Positions 51,590-61,272 are shown, numbered from the stretch's first letter. The stretch is 64,000 nucleotides of DNA from Pseudomonas syringae CC1557 (GCF_000452705.1 NZ_CP007014.1:2604001-2668000), one strand, 5' to 3'. The notes: generated by a model from the letters alone, not told the origin. Numbers and translations: made by a program.

Positions 51590-51811
51590 TCAGGTTCGGT
51601 TATTGAGGCGTTCGGCGATCCACTGATCGATCTCGACCGAATCCCAGCCCACAGCCCGTACGCCGAGGCGCCGCGCCTGTGGGAACTGACGCTTTTTCAT
51701 CAGGTTGTAGATGTGAGCGCGCTTGAAACCAGACTTCGCTTCGACTTCACTGAGCCGCAGGATGCGGCGCTCGTTCGGTTGCAGTACCGGTGTTTGCAAC
51801 ATGGTGGTCAC
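51590..51811 (-). CDS. alpA: AlpA family transcriptional regulator
   Basis: A 73-residue DNA-binding protein of the excisionase/AlpA type. ILRLSEVEAKSGFKRAHIYN and LMKKRQFPQARRLGVRAVGWD form a MerR-like helix-turn-helix. The C-terminus IDQWIAERLNNRT matches the family. It is the first gene of the partition/regulation operon; in ICEclc AlpA relays the signal to bisDC. A GGAGTGACC site precedes the ATG. Confidence 0.9.
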   Translation of the reverse strand: MTTMLQTPVLQPNERRILRLSEVEAKSGFKRAHIYNLMKKRQFPQARRLGVRAVGWDSVEIDQWIAERLNNRT

Positions 51812-52748
51812 TCCTGAACGCTCAGTGGCGTTTGTTGGCGTGACCCCTATTCAATAGACATGGCTGCGGAAAGACATCGCAAATGCAATCTCTGCAATCC
51901 CGCATACATGCTGGAAACCGTCACGCGGCTGCCCTATGGACATCCTTCTGGACATCGGCTCGCGTTGTTGCCCCACCAAGGGCCGTTGTGTCGTTATGCC
52001 TACCGGGTGGACGGACAAGACTTAGCCAGCCCTCGACCAACGAGAAACAACACGCTCGATATCAGAGGTCACGGTTCCAACGTTATGGGGGACGTCAAAT
52101 CCATCAAGGCCGATTCGATATGGTCTGATACACCCATGGTTTCACTATGCACGCAGGATGGAACAGCGACAGTTCAATGCCCGTTGGATGGAAAAAAAAC
52201 CAAGCATCTCATTCTGTTTTGGCATCCTGATATATCGAGATAGTATCCAGCAGTGATGTGCCATGGATTGTTTGAAACGGGTGCGTGTAGCTCCCAATCC
52301 GACGCCAGTCGGGTGTTCTACGCAGTGACGTGTCCCGCATGAGCATGCCGCGCAAGCCACGACTGTGGCCACCGCGAAGACTGAGAGCACCAAGCTTATA
52401 TTTCTTGTCCTACCAGCCTTAAGCCAACCTCAATCTCTACGCGGCGCTTCACGCGCAGACTTCGGGGGAAGCGGTCGATGCTGCGATGATGGTTCTATTA
52501 GAGCTGAAGACTGTCTAGGTAGAGAATCGTAGATTTCGAAGGCTCAGGGGGAAGGCGCACATTCCATATGTTGAGCGCAATATAAAATTCAATAAATAGC
52601 TTGGCCTGCACGCGCTGATCGGGTTTCTGGTTCTAAAGGGACGCTCCACGATTTGGCTATAGCACAGTTGCACTATAGCTTCGATGCGTAGCGTGATTCT
52701 AAACTCGAGCAGACATCTGGTACTTATATTGAGTTGCCGCAGAGTGCG
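51812..52748. other. Gap between alpA and the flanking region
   Basis: 937 bases without a supported gene. It should contain the alpA promoter and perhaps the ICE end, because GC falls from backbone to flank level over it, but I could not recognise a tRNA 3'-end, an attachment repeat or an integrase. Plus-strand frames such as 51860-52243 look random. Confidence 0.4.
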
Positions 52749-53570
52749 ATGAATATGATATTTAAATACTTGCCCGGATCAGTATGTTCTTTGACTTCTG
52801 ACCGCTACCGTTACTTGATTTTCGCAACGCTGTTGCTGCTAAGTGCCTGTGGTCAGCCTGATAACAATGGCCGAGACAACGTGCGTAATAATATGCCACC
52901 TATTCACTTCGATCAGACTGTAGAGCTTATTCTTGAAGGTGGCAATTCGGCGCGTGAAACCTATCAGAATACTCTTCGTAATTGTCGGGCTGCGGGGATG
53001 CAAACCAGGGAACTGACGGAGCATGACGCCGCCCTGGTAGGCATTACCCGTTATGAAGGCTGGTTTGAACCCAATAGGGAGGTGATTCGAGAGCGCAGTT
53101 GGGAGGTCGCCAACGACGGTCCGGCCGGTACCTGTTTGTTCAGGCTGAAAATGTCAGGTTTGCAGGAAACTACAACTGCTGAACACTACGAGCAACTTGA
53201 TCTCGCGACCGGAGAACGCAATGTGCAACCCTCGACGCCTGATGCTTTATTGCGTCTACCTATCGGAAAGGATGAAGAACAGACAAGTGCGGGCTTCGAG
53301 GGGCCTCAACGGAAAACTGTGTTTGGTCAGCCCTGTAATGAATGGCTAAATCGGTCGAGTGGTTTCAGGCAGTGTGTATGGGCAGCAGGCACAGAGTGGG
53401 GATTCACCTCGACAGGATTGAACGACTATCGCCCACGTCGCGATTTTATCGTGTTGGAACAGATGCCATTAAATGACCAAGGTTTCAAGGTCACTACGTC
53501 CACTATCACGATCGGCAAAGCATTTGATCCATCTACACTTAAGACGCCTTCGTCGGGCGATAGGAACTGA
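52749..53570 (+). CDS. Lipoprotein, paralog of the exported protein at 56.2 kb
   Basis: A 273-residue lipoprotein. The signal peptide ends in the lipobox LLSAC (Cys about 33). The mature part contains NCRAAGMQTRELTEHDAALV, SWEVANDGPAGTCLFRLKM and FGQPCNEWLNRSSGFRQCVW. These segments match in order the protein at 56241-57098 (CQGSGMPTRALSS, CLIKLEAHVD, KGQPCTRWQNDRQSVCTW), with four cysteines in common. A Cys-stabilised periplasmic domain is likely; I do not know a function. TTG at 52734 is an alternative start. Confidence 0.75.
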   Translation: MNMIFKYLPGSVCSLTSDRYRYLIFATLLLLSACGQPDNNGRDNVRNNMPPIHFDQTVELILEGGNSARETYQNTLRNCRAAGMQTRELTEHDAALVGITRYEGWFEPNREVIRERSWEVANDGPAGTCLFRLKMSGLQETTTAEHYEQLDLATGERNVQPSTPDALLRLPIGKDEEQTSAGFEGPQRKTVFGQPCNEWLNRSSGFRQCVWAAGTEWGFTSTGLNDYRPRRDFIVLEQMPLNDQGFKVTTSTITIGKAFDPSTLKTPSSGDRN

Positions 53571-53800
53571 TACATAACTGACTTCTACTTAGTCATACTT
53601 AATATTCATAAGTTTCCACTTGATCGATGTTGATCGTAATTGGTTCGGTGGTTGATTTCAATGGCAATGTATGTCAGGAGTTTATTGGGTATTTATTTGG
53701 GTTTTGCTTTTTGTTTAGAATTGCTCTTGGCTTTCTAGAGAGAAGTGATTTCGGGTTGTGAGCTTTCATGACTTAATTTTTTAATTGGCTAGATGGCTGT

Positions 53801-53935
53801 GGCTCAGGAGGCGTCGGCCCTAATCCGACCGATCGCGGTAAGCTCGGCGGCAAGCGGCATCCGATCGTCGACCGCAATGGCATCATTCCCTTGGCGTGCA
53901 GCGTCATCTGCGCTCAGCGGCTTCCAGGGTTTTGC
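53801..53935 (+). pseudogene. Relic of an IS5-family transposase
   Basis: The short in-frame stretch VGPNPTDRGKLGGKRHPIVD followed by RNGIIPLA is the well-conserved region around the first catalytic Asp of IS5-type transposases. It is bounded by stops, and no other part of the element is near. The bases 53571-53800 show nothing else. Confidence 0.65.
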
Positions 53936-53957
53936 TAGCCACTCTAAGCCCATGCGC

Positions 53958-54225
53958 CTACGGTTTGGTTTCCCTCTGTAAATTGGCGAGGCCACAGGCA
54001 AGAAATGCGCACAAGGAACTTGCGATCAGGGCCCAGCGAGCCCCTTGCTGGGAGTTAAGACTCAGGAAAGCGGCTGCGATGACGCCACCAATCATTTGGC
54101 CCAGCAACCTGACGGTAGCTAGAACGCCGTTGGATCTTCCGCTTTCTTGCGCGGAACTGTAGCTCAGCAGCAGTTTTAGGTTAGGCGTTTGAAATATACC
54201 AAAGCCGGCTCCTGCCATATTGCAC
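53958..54225 (-). pseudogene. C-terminal fragment of an MFS transporter
   Basis: About 88 codons with two to three membrane helices (GAGFGIFQTPNLKLLLSYSS, then VRLLGQMIGGVIAAAFLSL and ALIASSLCAFLACGLANLQ). The GFGIFQTPN pattern is that of DHA2-type drug transporters. It has no N-terminal part; the open frame joins an unrelated hexapeptide-repeat sequence around 54220. Confidence 0.6.
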
Positions 54226-54470
54226 GTTATCTCCAATCAAGCAATTCCCGGTAATATGTGTGAGCGCCGAGATTCTGACGTTGTCCCCGATCGTGGCGTC
54301 TCGCTCTAGGCACACAAAATGTGAAATTACGCTATTAGCGCCTACTTTGACTCGGGCGCGAATAACGAAGTTGTGCCCTATGATGGAATTTTCTCCTATG
54401 CAAGCACCCGAGCACAATAGCGCCCCCCCGATCTTATCTTTGCTCCTCGCCCTATCATGATAGGCCCACT
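54181..54470 (-). pseudogene. Fragment of a hexapeptide-repeat (left-handed beta-helix) transferase
   Basis: Repeating units such as CIGENSIIGHNFVIRARVKV and TIGDNVRISALTHITGNCLI have the [LIV]-G-x4 rhythm of acyl- and nucleotidyl-transferases of the LbetaH fold. Both ends are missing: the frame runs into the MFS fragment at about 54220 and starts without a proper initiation site. It is a truncated relic. Confidence 0.6.
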
Positions 54471-54515
54471 ATTAACAGCCTCTCACCATTTTTCCTGATG
54501 CCAAACATGAGCAAA

Positions 54516-55058
54516 TTAGTATTTATGAAAAATAGGCTCTGAGCACGCGTTATATATAATCACGCACTCCGCCCCCGGGGTTTCTTGATTATTCACAGAG
54601 CACTTTTCTTTTGCTAACTTGCTTGCTTCGGAAAGCGTGTTTGCTCCAATGAACTCAGATGATCCATTTGCAAATGGTTTCCCGTTTAATTGAGGCTCAG
54701 CGATAACTGCGCACTGATTTATATAAGCCAACCCAATTTGGCAATTTTTTTGCCCGCGAGAGGCGCACCGCTGTAAAGCATCTTGCTCTGCTTCAGCTTT
54801 TGATGGCTTTCCCGTGGTCACGCCATAGTTTGGAACGGAATCACTGGACCCCATCGCGATCGCACCCCAGGTTTTAATCCATTCCCCAGTTGGCCGAGGG
54901 GCGACAGGTTGCTGCTGAACGGAGTTTTCTTGTGGAATCGGCGCGCACGCCACCGCACCTTGACCTCCGATCTGGTACTGACCTGGGGGACATGCGCCCT
55001 CTGCTACGGTATTGGATGCGAAGGCCATGATAAAAAGTAGAGGTAGGATCTTGAGCAC
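54516..55058 (-). CDS. DUF4189 exported protein (copy A' in the flank)
   Basis: A 180-residue protein with GTG start at 55058. The signal peptide (KILPLLFIMAFASNTVA) and the region CPPGQYQIGGQGAVACAP are almost identical to the ICE copy at 26960-27502, and so is the upstream intergenic DNA. The second halves differ more (NQCAVIAEPQLNGKPFANG here). The ending CSEPIFHKY is the family signature. It is paired with 55123-55680 exactly as the ICE copies are paired. Confidence 0.83.
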   Translation of the reverse strand: MLKILPLLFIMAFASNTVAEGACPPGQYQIGGQGAVACAPIPQENSVQQQPVAPRPTGEWIKTWGAIAMGSSDSVPNYGVTTGKPSKAEAEQDALQRCASRGQKNCQIGLAYINQCAVIAEPQLNGKPFANGSSEFIGANTLSEASKLAKEKCSVNNQETPGAECVIIYNACSEPIFHKY

Positions 55059-55122
55059 TTTGCCTCCCTCAAAGACCCTTGCGAGGCTAATCCGGTAAGC
55101 TAGTATCCCTCTTAATCTCATA

Positions 55123-55680
55123 TCAACTCACCTCGAATTCAGTATTTGTGGAAATTTGCTCTGTACAGGCGGTGTACCCCACCTTGCATTGAGCAGAGGG
55201 TGTTTTTTTATTTTTTTCTTTACAGTCGTTAGCGGACAATTCACTTGCTTCCGCGATTGTTGCGGCTCTACTTACACTAACCACGCCTGTAGAAAATGGC
55301 ACTCCATTTATTTGAGGCTCAGCAAGCGCTACACATTGATTGTGGTACGAAATAAGAATTCTGCAATTATCCTCGCCGTGGGAAGCGCAACGCCTTAGCG
55401 AATCTTCCTCCGCATCTATCCTCGTTAGCTTTCCTGTAGTGACCCCGTAACTTGTGATGGCGTCAAGGGACCCCATCGCGATCGCCCCCCAAGTTTTTAT
55501 CCATTCACCGCTCGGACGAGGCGCTGGCGCTGGCTGCTGAGAGCCCTCTTGTGGTATGCGCGCACACCCTGCCACCCCTTGTCCGCCAACAGGATATTGG
55601 CCAGGAGGGCAGCCCTGTTCTGCCATGGTGACACCCGAAAGAACCAAGCATGCCACGTAAAATATCGTCCTAAAAATCAT
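55123..55680 (-). CDS. DUF4189 exported protein (copy B' in the flank), altered C-terminus
   Basis: A 185-residue exported protein (signal peptide IFYVACLVLSGVTMA, then CPPGQYPVGGQGVAGCA). The domain GEWIKTWGAIAMGSLDAITS is intact. The end differs: where the ICE copy B reads CTEQIFHKY and stops, one T is missing from the T4 run near 55155, so the frame runs on as ISTNTEFEVS. The loss of the conserved last residues may harm it. The 560 bases upstream (55681-56240) show no gene. Confidence 0.75.
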   Translation of the reverse strand: MIFRTIFYVACLVLSGVTMAEQGCPPGQYPVGGQGVAGCARIPQEGSQQPAPAPRPSGEWIKTWGAIAMGSLDAITSYGVTTGKLTRIDAEEDSLRRCASHGEDNCRILISYHNQCVALAEPQINGVPFSTGVVSVSRAATIAEASELSANDCKEKNKKTPSAQCKVGYTACTEQISTNTEFEVS

Positions 55681-56240
55681 AAGGCGTTCACCATTTCCCT
55701 TGATGCCAAACATGAGCAATCAATATTTTTGGAGAATAGGACTCTGAGTCCCCCATGCCGGTAATCGAATACAACTCAGCCACTACGCGATGTAAAATGC
55801 TATCCATTTGTTCTCCCTCTACGGTCTCTTTAGCGAACGCCTGAGTTGCAATAAGTAGCATGCAAAGCTAATCATTCTACTTTAGAAAAGCAAAGATTCT
55901 GCATTCGTATAGTGCACCGCAGATATCAATACTTAGAAAGGAGAATGTGCAATAGTCTATGTGTACTGTTGTTTTTTCCTTTTGTTTTTTGCGGCATGTG
56001 ATAAGCCATTATTTGCTACCAATTTTTGTTTTTAGAACGACTGGCCCTCGTCGGAGTAAGCAGTAGAAATCCCAGTCCGAGGCATTGCGGATTTCATGCA
56101 CGTCTACCTGCGTGGCATCAGCCCCGCTCAAGTAGCGCCCGATGTGTCATTCATAAGTATGCTCATAGCGGGCTGCGGTGTGAACTGCATCAAGATTTAT
56201 GCTGATTTTTCTTCGTCTTTTGTTTCTTCGCTTCGCTCTG

Positions 56241-57098
56241 TTAAGGAAGCAGCCCTTTGCCAAGACTGAAGGACTTGACCTGCATCCGGCAGCCGCTCCC
56301 ACCCTTAAGTGGCTCGGCTTCCAGCGGGATGGCGTTCAGATAGGTGCCTGCGCCGTCCACGGTACAGCCAGCCGCATCGCTAGGCAATTCCACAAAGCCC
56401 CACTTCATGCCGCCGGACCACGTGCAGACGCTTTGACGGTCGTTCTGCCAGCGTGTACAGGGCTGACCTTTAATCTGCTCTTCGCCTATCAGCTTCCAGC
56501 CTATAGACTGCAAGTTCTGACGTTCTTGAATGCGCGAATCGCTGTCGATCGCTTCATACAGACCTGTATCGTCTTCATTCGCGCTTTGGTCCACGTGTGC
56601 TTCAAGCTTGATGAGGCATGTAGTTTTTGCTCCATCGCCATCAGCGCCGAATGTCCAACTAGTCTGACGTGCAGATTGACGTCGCGCGTCGATCAATATC
56701 TCAACTTCACCGGTCCCCAGTTTCGCCTCGTCCGTCGAAGACAGGGCGCGCGTGGGCATTCCCGATCCTTGGCAAGCGTCTAGTTTCGCTCGATAGTTTT
56801 TGCGCTCCCAATTCTCCCCAATCATGATCGACTCCCAAGTAAGGACAACGTGCAAAGCAGGGAGGGATTTAGAGCCGCTATTGGGAGTTGATGCAGGTTT
56901 CAATTCTTCTTTGGTTGCATCGTTCGGTGTCGCCTCATAGGCTGAGGTATCGTTCTCCTTACGAACGGTCCCGCCGGAAAAAGTGAATACGCCGATTGCT
57001 ATGATGGTTGTGAGCAAAATCGTAATGGCTATATAGTTGCTAGAGCCTTGACACAATAGCTTGCTGTAAAAGCGATTTCGTTCAAGAGGTTTTTTCAT
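56241..57098 (-). CDS. Membrane-anchored exported protein, paralog of the 52.7-kb lipoprotein
   Basis: A 285-residue protein with one N-terminal membrane helix at about residues 22-43 (YIAITILLTTIIAIGVFTFS) and a periplasmic part. It shares with the 52749-53570 protein the order CQGSGMPTRAL, SWTFGADGDGAKTTCLIKLE and GQPCTRWQNDRQSVCTWSGG. The C-terminus GCRMQVKSFSLGKGLLP also corresponds. Two copies within 4 kb, near DUF4189 genes, suggest an expanding exported family. AAGGAT precedes the ATG. The gap 57099-57540 upstream holds nothing I can name. Confidence 0.75.
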   Translation of the reverse strand: MKKPLERNRFYSKLLCQGSSNYIAITILLTTIIAIGVFTFSGGTVRKENDTSAYEATPNDATKEELKPASTPNSGSKSLPALHVVLTWESIMIGENWERKNYRAKLDACQGSGMPTRALSSTDEAKLGTGEVEILIDARRQSARQTSWTFGADGDGAKTTCLIKLEAHVDQSANEDDTGLYEAIDSDSRIQERQNLQSIGWKLIGEEQIKGQPCTRWQNDRQSVCTWSGGMKWGFVELPSDAAGCTVDGAGTYLNAIPLEAEPLKGGSGCRMQVKSFSLGKGLLP

Positions 57099-57540
57099 CT
57101 GGAATTATCCTTGGTGGAGTTTCCTTGGGACAGGTTCTTCAATCCGTCCTAGCATAAAACTCGCAATGTCTGAGGTCGTCACCTTATTCTTAGTCGGTAC
57201 TGCGCTATGCCTATGACATTGCTTTTTATACGGGCGTTTAGCTAGGGTGAGTGGCCCTAGATAGGTAAAATGGTCATCCGATATTCATATGTGGACTAGA
57301 TTTAATGGGCCAAATTCGGTATGATCGGATCATTACTGATGATGATCGCCAGAGTCATAATTCCACAATTTTCTCCATCTTCCTAGCCGGAAAAATGTGT
57401 TTGTTACTGACGGTATAGTGACGCTAGATACCGATGTTGATCACTGTAAAATTTAATCACGCGTACACTTAACTGACTCTGCTTCCGTGGACTATTACAT
57501 GATCTGCATAGTGCGAGTTCTGGAGTTTTGCTAGCCGCTC

Positions 57541-58521
57541 TTAGTCCTGCTTTACCAACTCTACCCTGCGGTTTTGCGCCTTACCCGCTTCAGTGGTGTT
57601 GTCGGCTACCGGGTTAGCGTCGCCGAAGCCGACAGCCAATAATCTGTCCGCCTCAATTCCTCTGGCGGTAATGGCGGCTACAACTGCCTTAGCCCGGCCT
57701 TCCGAAAGCGTCTTGTTGTGCGCGGGATCGCCGATCCCATCGGTATAGCCGTTGACAGCTAGTTTGAGTGCTGCGTCGTCCTTGAGCAACTGCGCGACCT
57801 GCGCGATTTGCGGCTGCGAATCCGGCAGTACGTCAGTCTTGTCGGTGGCGAAGTTGACGTGCAGCGCGACCTTGCCGTTCTTGTCGATCTGCGTCTTCAG
57901 TTCGCTGGCAGGCAGCAGGCTGGCGGTGACCTGCAGCGGCTTGGTCTCGGCGATCAGCAGGCCGCCGCCGAACTGGTAGCTGCACAGGTGGATCCAGATA
58001 TCGCGATCGGCGCGATGTACGACGAAGACCTGCGCGGGGTTGTTCCAGATATCGCCCAGGCCGCTGTTGTACTTGCTTGCGACATTGCGCGGCCATTCCT
58101 CGATCTTCTGAGTAGCCGCTTCAGTAAGCTTGCCATCGAAGATCTTCTTGCCGCCGAGCGCGGTGACGACAGCCTCGATGTTGCGTTCCAACTCCAGGTC
58201 GGAGAAGGTCTTGCCCTGCGCCGCGTCGATGTGCGCCGACCAGACCTTGCCCTCGACCGGCTGCAGGCGATCGCCGGTCCAGAACGGCACCTGATCGAAA
58301 TCGGCAATATCTGGTGTGGCTCCCGCGACATAGCCGCTGGGTAGGGCAATGTACGGGAAGTCTCCCAGCGGCGCGCTGGACACTGGCAGGCTGCCGGCAT
58401 CGAATACCTTTTTGTGTGCTGCCTGTGCGGATGATGTGGCCTGAGCACTAAGGCCGAGAATCATGGCTAACGCAAGTGTAACCGCTGCTGTTTCTTTCAA
58501 TAACGGCATCTTTTCGTCCAT
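57541..58521 (-). CDS. OmpA-family outer-membrane/periplasmic protein
   Basis: A 326-residue exported protein. A signal peptide (ALAMILGLSAQATSSAQA) is followed by a species-type N-terminal domain of unknown role. The OmpA-like peptidoglycan-binding domain starts at about residue 205: VALHVNFATDKTDVLPDSQP, VNGYTDGIGDPAHNKTLSEG and the Arg in QNRRVEL. The Asp and Arg that bind diaminopimelate are present. It is probably chromosomal. MPLLK at 58509 is an alternative start. Confidence 0.88.
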   Translation of the reverse strand: MDEKMPLLKETAAVTLALAMILGLSAQATSSAQAAHKKVFDAGSLPVSSAPLGDFPYIALPSGYVAGATPDIADFDQVPFWTGDRLQPVEGKVWSAHIDAAQGKTFSDLELERNIEAVVTALGGKKIFDGKLTEAATQKIEEWPRNVASKYNSGLGDIWNNPAQVFVVHRADRDIWIHLCSYQFGGGLLIAETKPLQVTASLLPASELKTQIDKNGKVALHVNFATDKTDVLPDSQPQIAQVAQLLKDDAALKLAVNGYTDGIGDPAHNKTLSEGRAKAVVAAITARGIEADRLLAVGFGDANPVADNTTEAGKAQNRRVELVKQD

Positions 58522-58768
58522 ACATCAAATTTGTGAATGTTGACCCTATTACTAACACGTTACCGATGCAGTATTACGATGCCGATGCTAGCCATAACAC
58601 GCAATAGTACATCTGTCCTATTGCCTCGCCTTTCACAACGGGATCACAAATGCTTCGCCGTTAATCTATACCCCGCACTTAACTTTCACGTAATTAATCT
58701 TTTCATCGACGTCAACTAGAACTTTTTTAAATATAACTATCTGAAAATTCGAGCGATCTATCGCATTC

Positions 58769-58844
58769 GTTGGCCTCAACCACAATCCCTATCTGCATCT
58801 GTCCGAGCTTCCCGCCTCCCTCCAGAGGCTCAGGCTCTATAACT
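58769..58844 (+). pseudogene. Possible leucine-rich-repeat fragment
   Basis: The short in-frame stretch VGLNHNPYLHLSELPASLQR then LRLYN resembles one and a half leucine-rich repeats of bacterial effector type. It is surrounded by stops. The remainder of 58522-59205 shows no coding frame I can support; it is AT-rich at first (58.53-58.74 kb). Confidence 0.3.
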
Positions 58845-59205
58845 CGATGGACCGCAAACCCAGCTGGGCATTCGGCTGTTACTTCTTACTGAGGTGCGGA
58901 CCAGGGAATTGCGGTTGCCTACCTCGGATCAGATTGACTTAGATCTCATCACTCTGCCGCAGCTTGTCAAGTAGTTTCAGAGCGAAATGCCAAAGGCCTG
59001 CAAGCGTCCGGAGGATATGTCGCCATCCATCGTATCCCTGTCTGTCTATGCTATCGAGATCGTGAGTTACCTACTGAGCGTAATGCGGCCTGCTAAAATG
59101 CTCTTTTCGACGCACCGCATTGCGATCAAGTAAACCATCAGCGAGGATTGCTATTGCGCGGGCTTTTGCTCAACGAGTTGCGGTGCGTGTTGTGGCGTAT
59201 TTGCG

Positions 59206-60099
59206 TTATTTGGGGGACTGAGTGCCGCCGGGCTCTTTTTTTGCAACCTGAGCCGGCCCGACAAGGTGGGAATAGTCTGGATCTCTGTTCTGGCGTGGGG
59301 TATCAAAGGGAAATGGCTCAGAACTGTTTGAAATCAACACGGAGATCTGCTGCATTTCCACGTCCCGGCTGCCGCTCCAGACCAGGTCATAACCAAGGTT
59401 TTTGCCACCACGCTGTTCATAGCGGCGGTAGTATTCTCTGGTGCCGCGATAACCCTCGATGATGAACAAACGGCCTTTTCTGGATGAGTGGGTTACGGTG
59501 GTTTGACCGTCACTAGTCAGGTCGTTATACATCCCGTCGATAGCGTCGGGTTTGACGTTATCGGCACGTAATATCTCGATCGAAACACTTTTGTCTTCGA
59601 AATCAATATCGACCAACGTGACCAAGTTCGACTCTGGATGCGTGGTTCTGGTGAGTAACATCGAAGGGTAGGCCAGCTTTACGCCGGACTTGGGCTCAAT
59701 GATGGTCACCCAGTCCCATTTCATCAGGTTAGTCGCCGCCAAGTCTCCCAAGCGCACTGCGAGGTCGGCATTTAGTATCCCGGTGCCAGGTTGCTTGTAT
59801 TGCCGCTGAGCGGTTGCGATAGCTTCCCGGGTGTCTTTACCAAACTATCCATTAATCCAGCCCTTGTAAAAACCGCCCCAAACCAAGCCTTCCTGAATCA
59901 GCTTTCGTTCATCGATATTTAGCATGCCTTCGGTGTTGTCGGCATTCTGCGAGGCGTAGGGTTTAGCCGGAGTTGTCACACCGGCAAGCACGCCTGCAGG
60001 ATGCGAGGCAAACGTTACAACAGGCGTGATGACTGCTGCGCGCAAGATCCGACTTCTCCAGCTCGTCAAGGAGCGGGTTGCTACGGTCGCTTTCGTCAA
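59206..60099 (-). pseudogene. Exported peptidoglycan-binding-like protein interrupted by an in-frame TAG
   Basis: A 298-codon frame with a single in-frame TAG at 59845-59847. The part before it (TTG start, hydrophobic segment RILRAAVITPVVTFASHPAG) ends IQEGLVWGGFYKGWING. The part after continues in the same phase with FGKDTREAIATAQRQYKQPG. Together they form a PG_binding_1-like domain. The rest (DYSHLVGPAQVAKKE at the end) is unknown. A point mutation in an otherwise intact gene is the simplest explanation. Confidence 0.7.
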
Positions 60100-60216
60100 T
60101 GGAATAGCCCCTAAAGTGCGCTTGCCGGAGAAAGTAAGCTTGTCATTTTGTTGTTATTCAGTTATGGGTGGTGCCTCTTAGCACGTCCATTGCATAGCCG
60201 CTGATACTCGTTCCCG

Positions 60217-60658
60217 TCAGGTCGGCTTGATCGCAACTTTAAATTCGCCGTTCGTGACTGTAGAAAGTGGTATCTGCTTTATAACGTGCAGAGGACGCCG
60301 GAACTCCCAGCTTTCGTCGACTTCGTAAGTCAGGTGTTTGTGATCAATGGCGATCACACCTTCGTAGCAGATCAAAGTCTGCCTCAATTCGTCGTCACTG
60401 AGTAACGGCTGCGGATCGGCTTTCTGCTGATTAGTTCGCCAGCGCGCATTAAGGAAAGCACGGCAGGCGGAAGCGCTGGGCGGCTTGCGGTCTTTGATCG
60501 TATCCGATGGCAGTTTTCCACTGGCATTGACGCAGACACATAAGGAAAATTACATGTGCGCCCATAAAACCTGCCGTTGCTTCACAAGGTGTTGCTGCCC
60601 AGACGGATGCAGTAGTCATACTCGTTTTTATCCTTGAATACTGCACTATGGACGGCAT
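60217..60658 (-). pseudogene. Broken unknown gene, about 140 codons
   Basis: The long protein-like part (KLPSDTIKDRKPPSASACRA, LNARWRTNQQKADPQPLLSD, EFKVAIKPT at the end) is open to a stop at 60217 but has no start in frame. A separate frame open at 60449-60658 gives a possible N-terminus in a different phase. At least one frameshift near 60540 separates the two. No family recognised. Between 60659 and 60984 I see nothing else. Confidence 0.4.
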
Positions 60659-60984
60659 TTATGTCGGTTGCGAAGTCACGCTATCGGTTGAATCTTCAAA
60701 GGTTTGTTAATAGCAATTTACGGGGGAGCGATAAAATTGCAATAGCACATCTGTACCATAGGTGCCGCGACTGCGAGTGTGCTTATAACGAAAGTTAACA
60801 AGAGAAATGATGAAGCGGAGGAGTGCGCGAGGAATTGTCGTCCGAAAATATTCTGGCCGAGCCTAATACTTACTATCGGATTGTTGAACTTTATGGTGCT
60901 ATAGGTCATGGACCATTCAGGTGCTGTTCGTGGTCGCTTTCAGCATCGGGGTGGCGTGCCCACACTTTGGGCGACCGTAGTTTT

Positions 60985-61272
60985 TTGCTGCGCCAAGGTA
61001 CCGAGATTAATGCGACGATTACTCATGCGCCGGGTTTTACAAAGAACAAGGGCGGAAAACGTTACCTGATATACATCATGCGAAGAAAGCAAATCCATAT
61101 TTCTTTGGGATGAAAGTGCACCTCGGTGTCGATGCTGAATCTGGTTTTGTGCATAGCTTAGTGGGCACGTCGATGAATGTCGCGGACTTAAACCGGGTCG
61201 ATCAATTACCGCACGGGAAAGAAACTTACGTTTCTGGCGACGCGGGTTACACCGGCGTAGTAAAGCGCCCCT
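60985..61272 (+). pseudogene. Relic of an IS5-family transposase
   Basis: The first frame reads LRQGTEINATITHAPGFTKN, then the phase changes and FFGMKVHLGVDAESGFVHSL, VGTSMNVADLNRVDQLP and DAGYTGVVKRP follow. These cover the first and second catalytic Asp regions of IS5-type transposases. The rest decays with stops to about 61.42 kb. The 61273-61744 gap carries no intact gene. Confidence 0.75.

Noticed and set aside
51860..52243. A plus-strand 127-codon frame after alpA
   Set aside because: No protein-like pattern and no ribosome-binding site; the region looks like a promoter/junction.
51812..52748. ICE attachment site or tRNA 3' end
   Set aside because: I looked for a tRNA-like end and for a repeat but found none that I could support; the other ICE end is not in the window for comparison.
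53931..57548. A shared TTTTGCTAGCC word at 53.93 and 57.53 kb
   Set aside because: About 22 bases with mismatches in AT-rich flank; it may be an old IS end but there is too little to support it.
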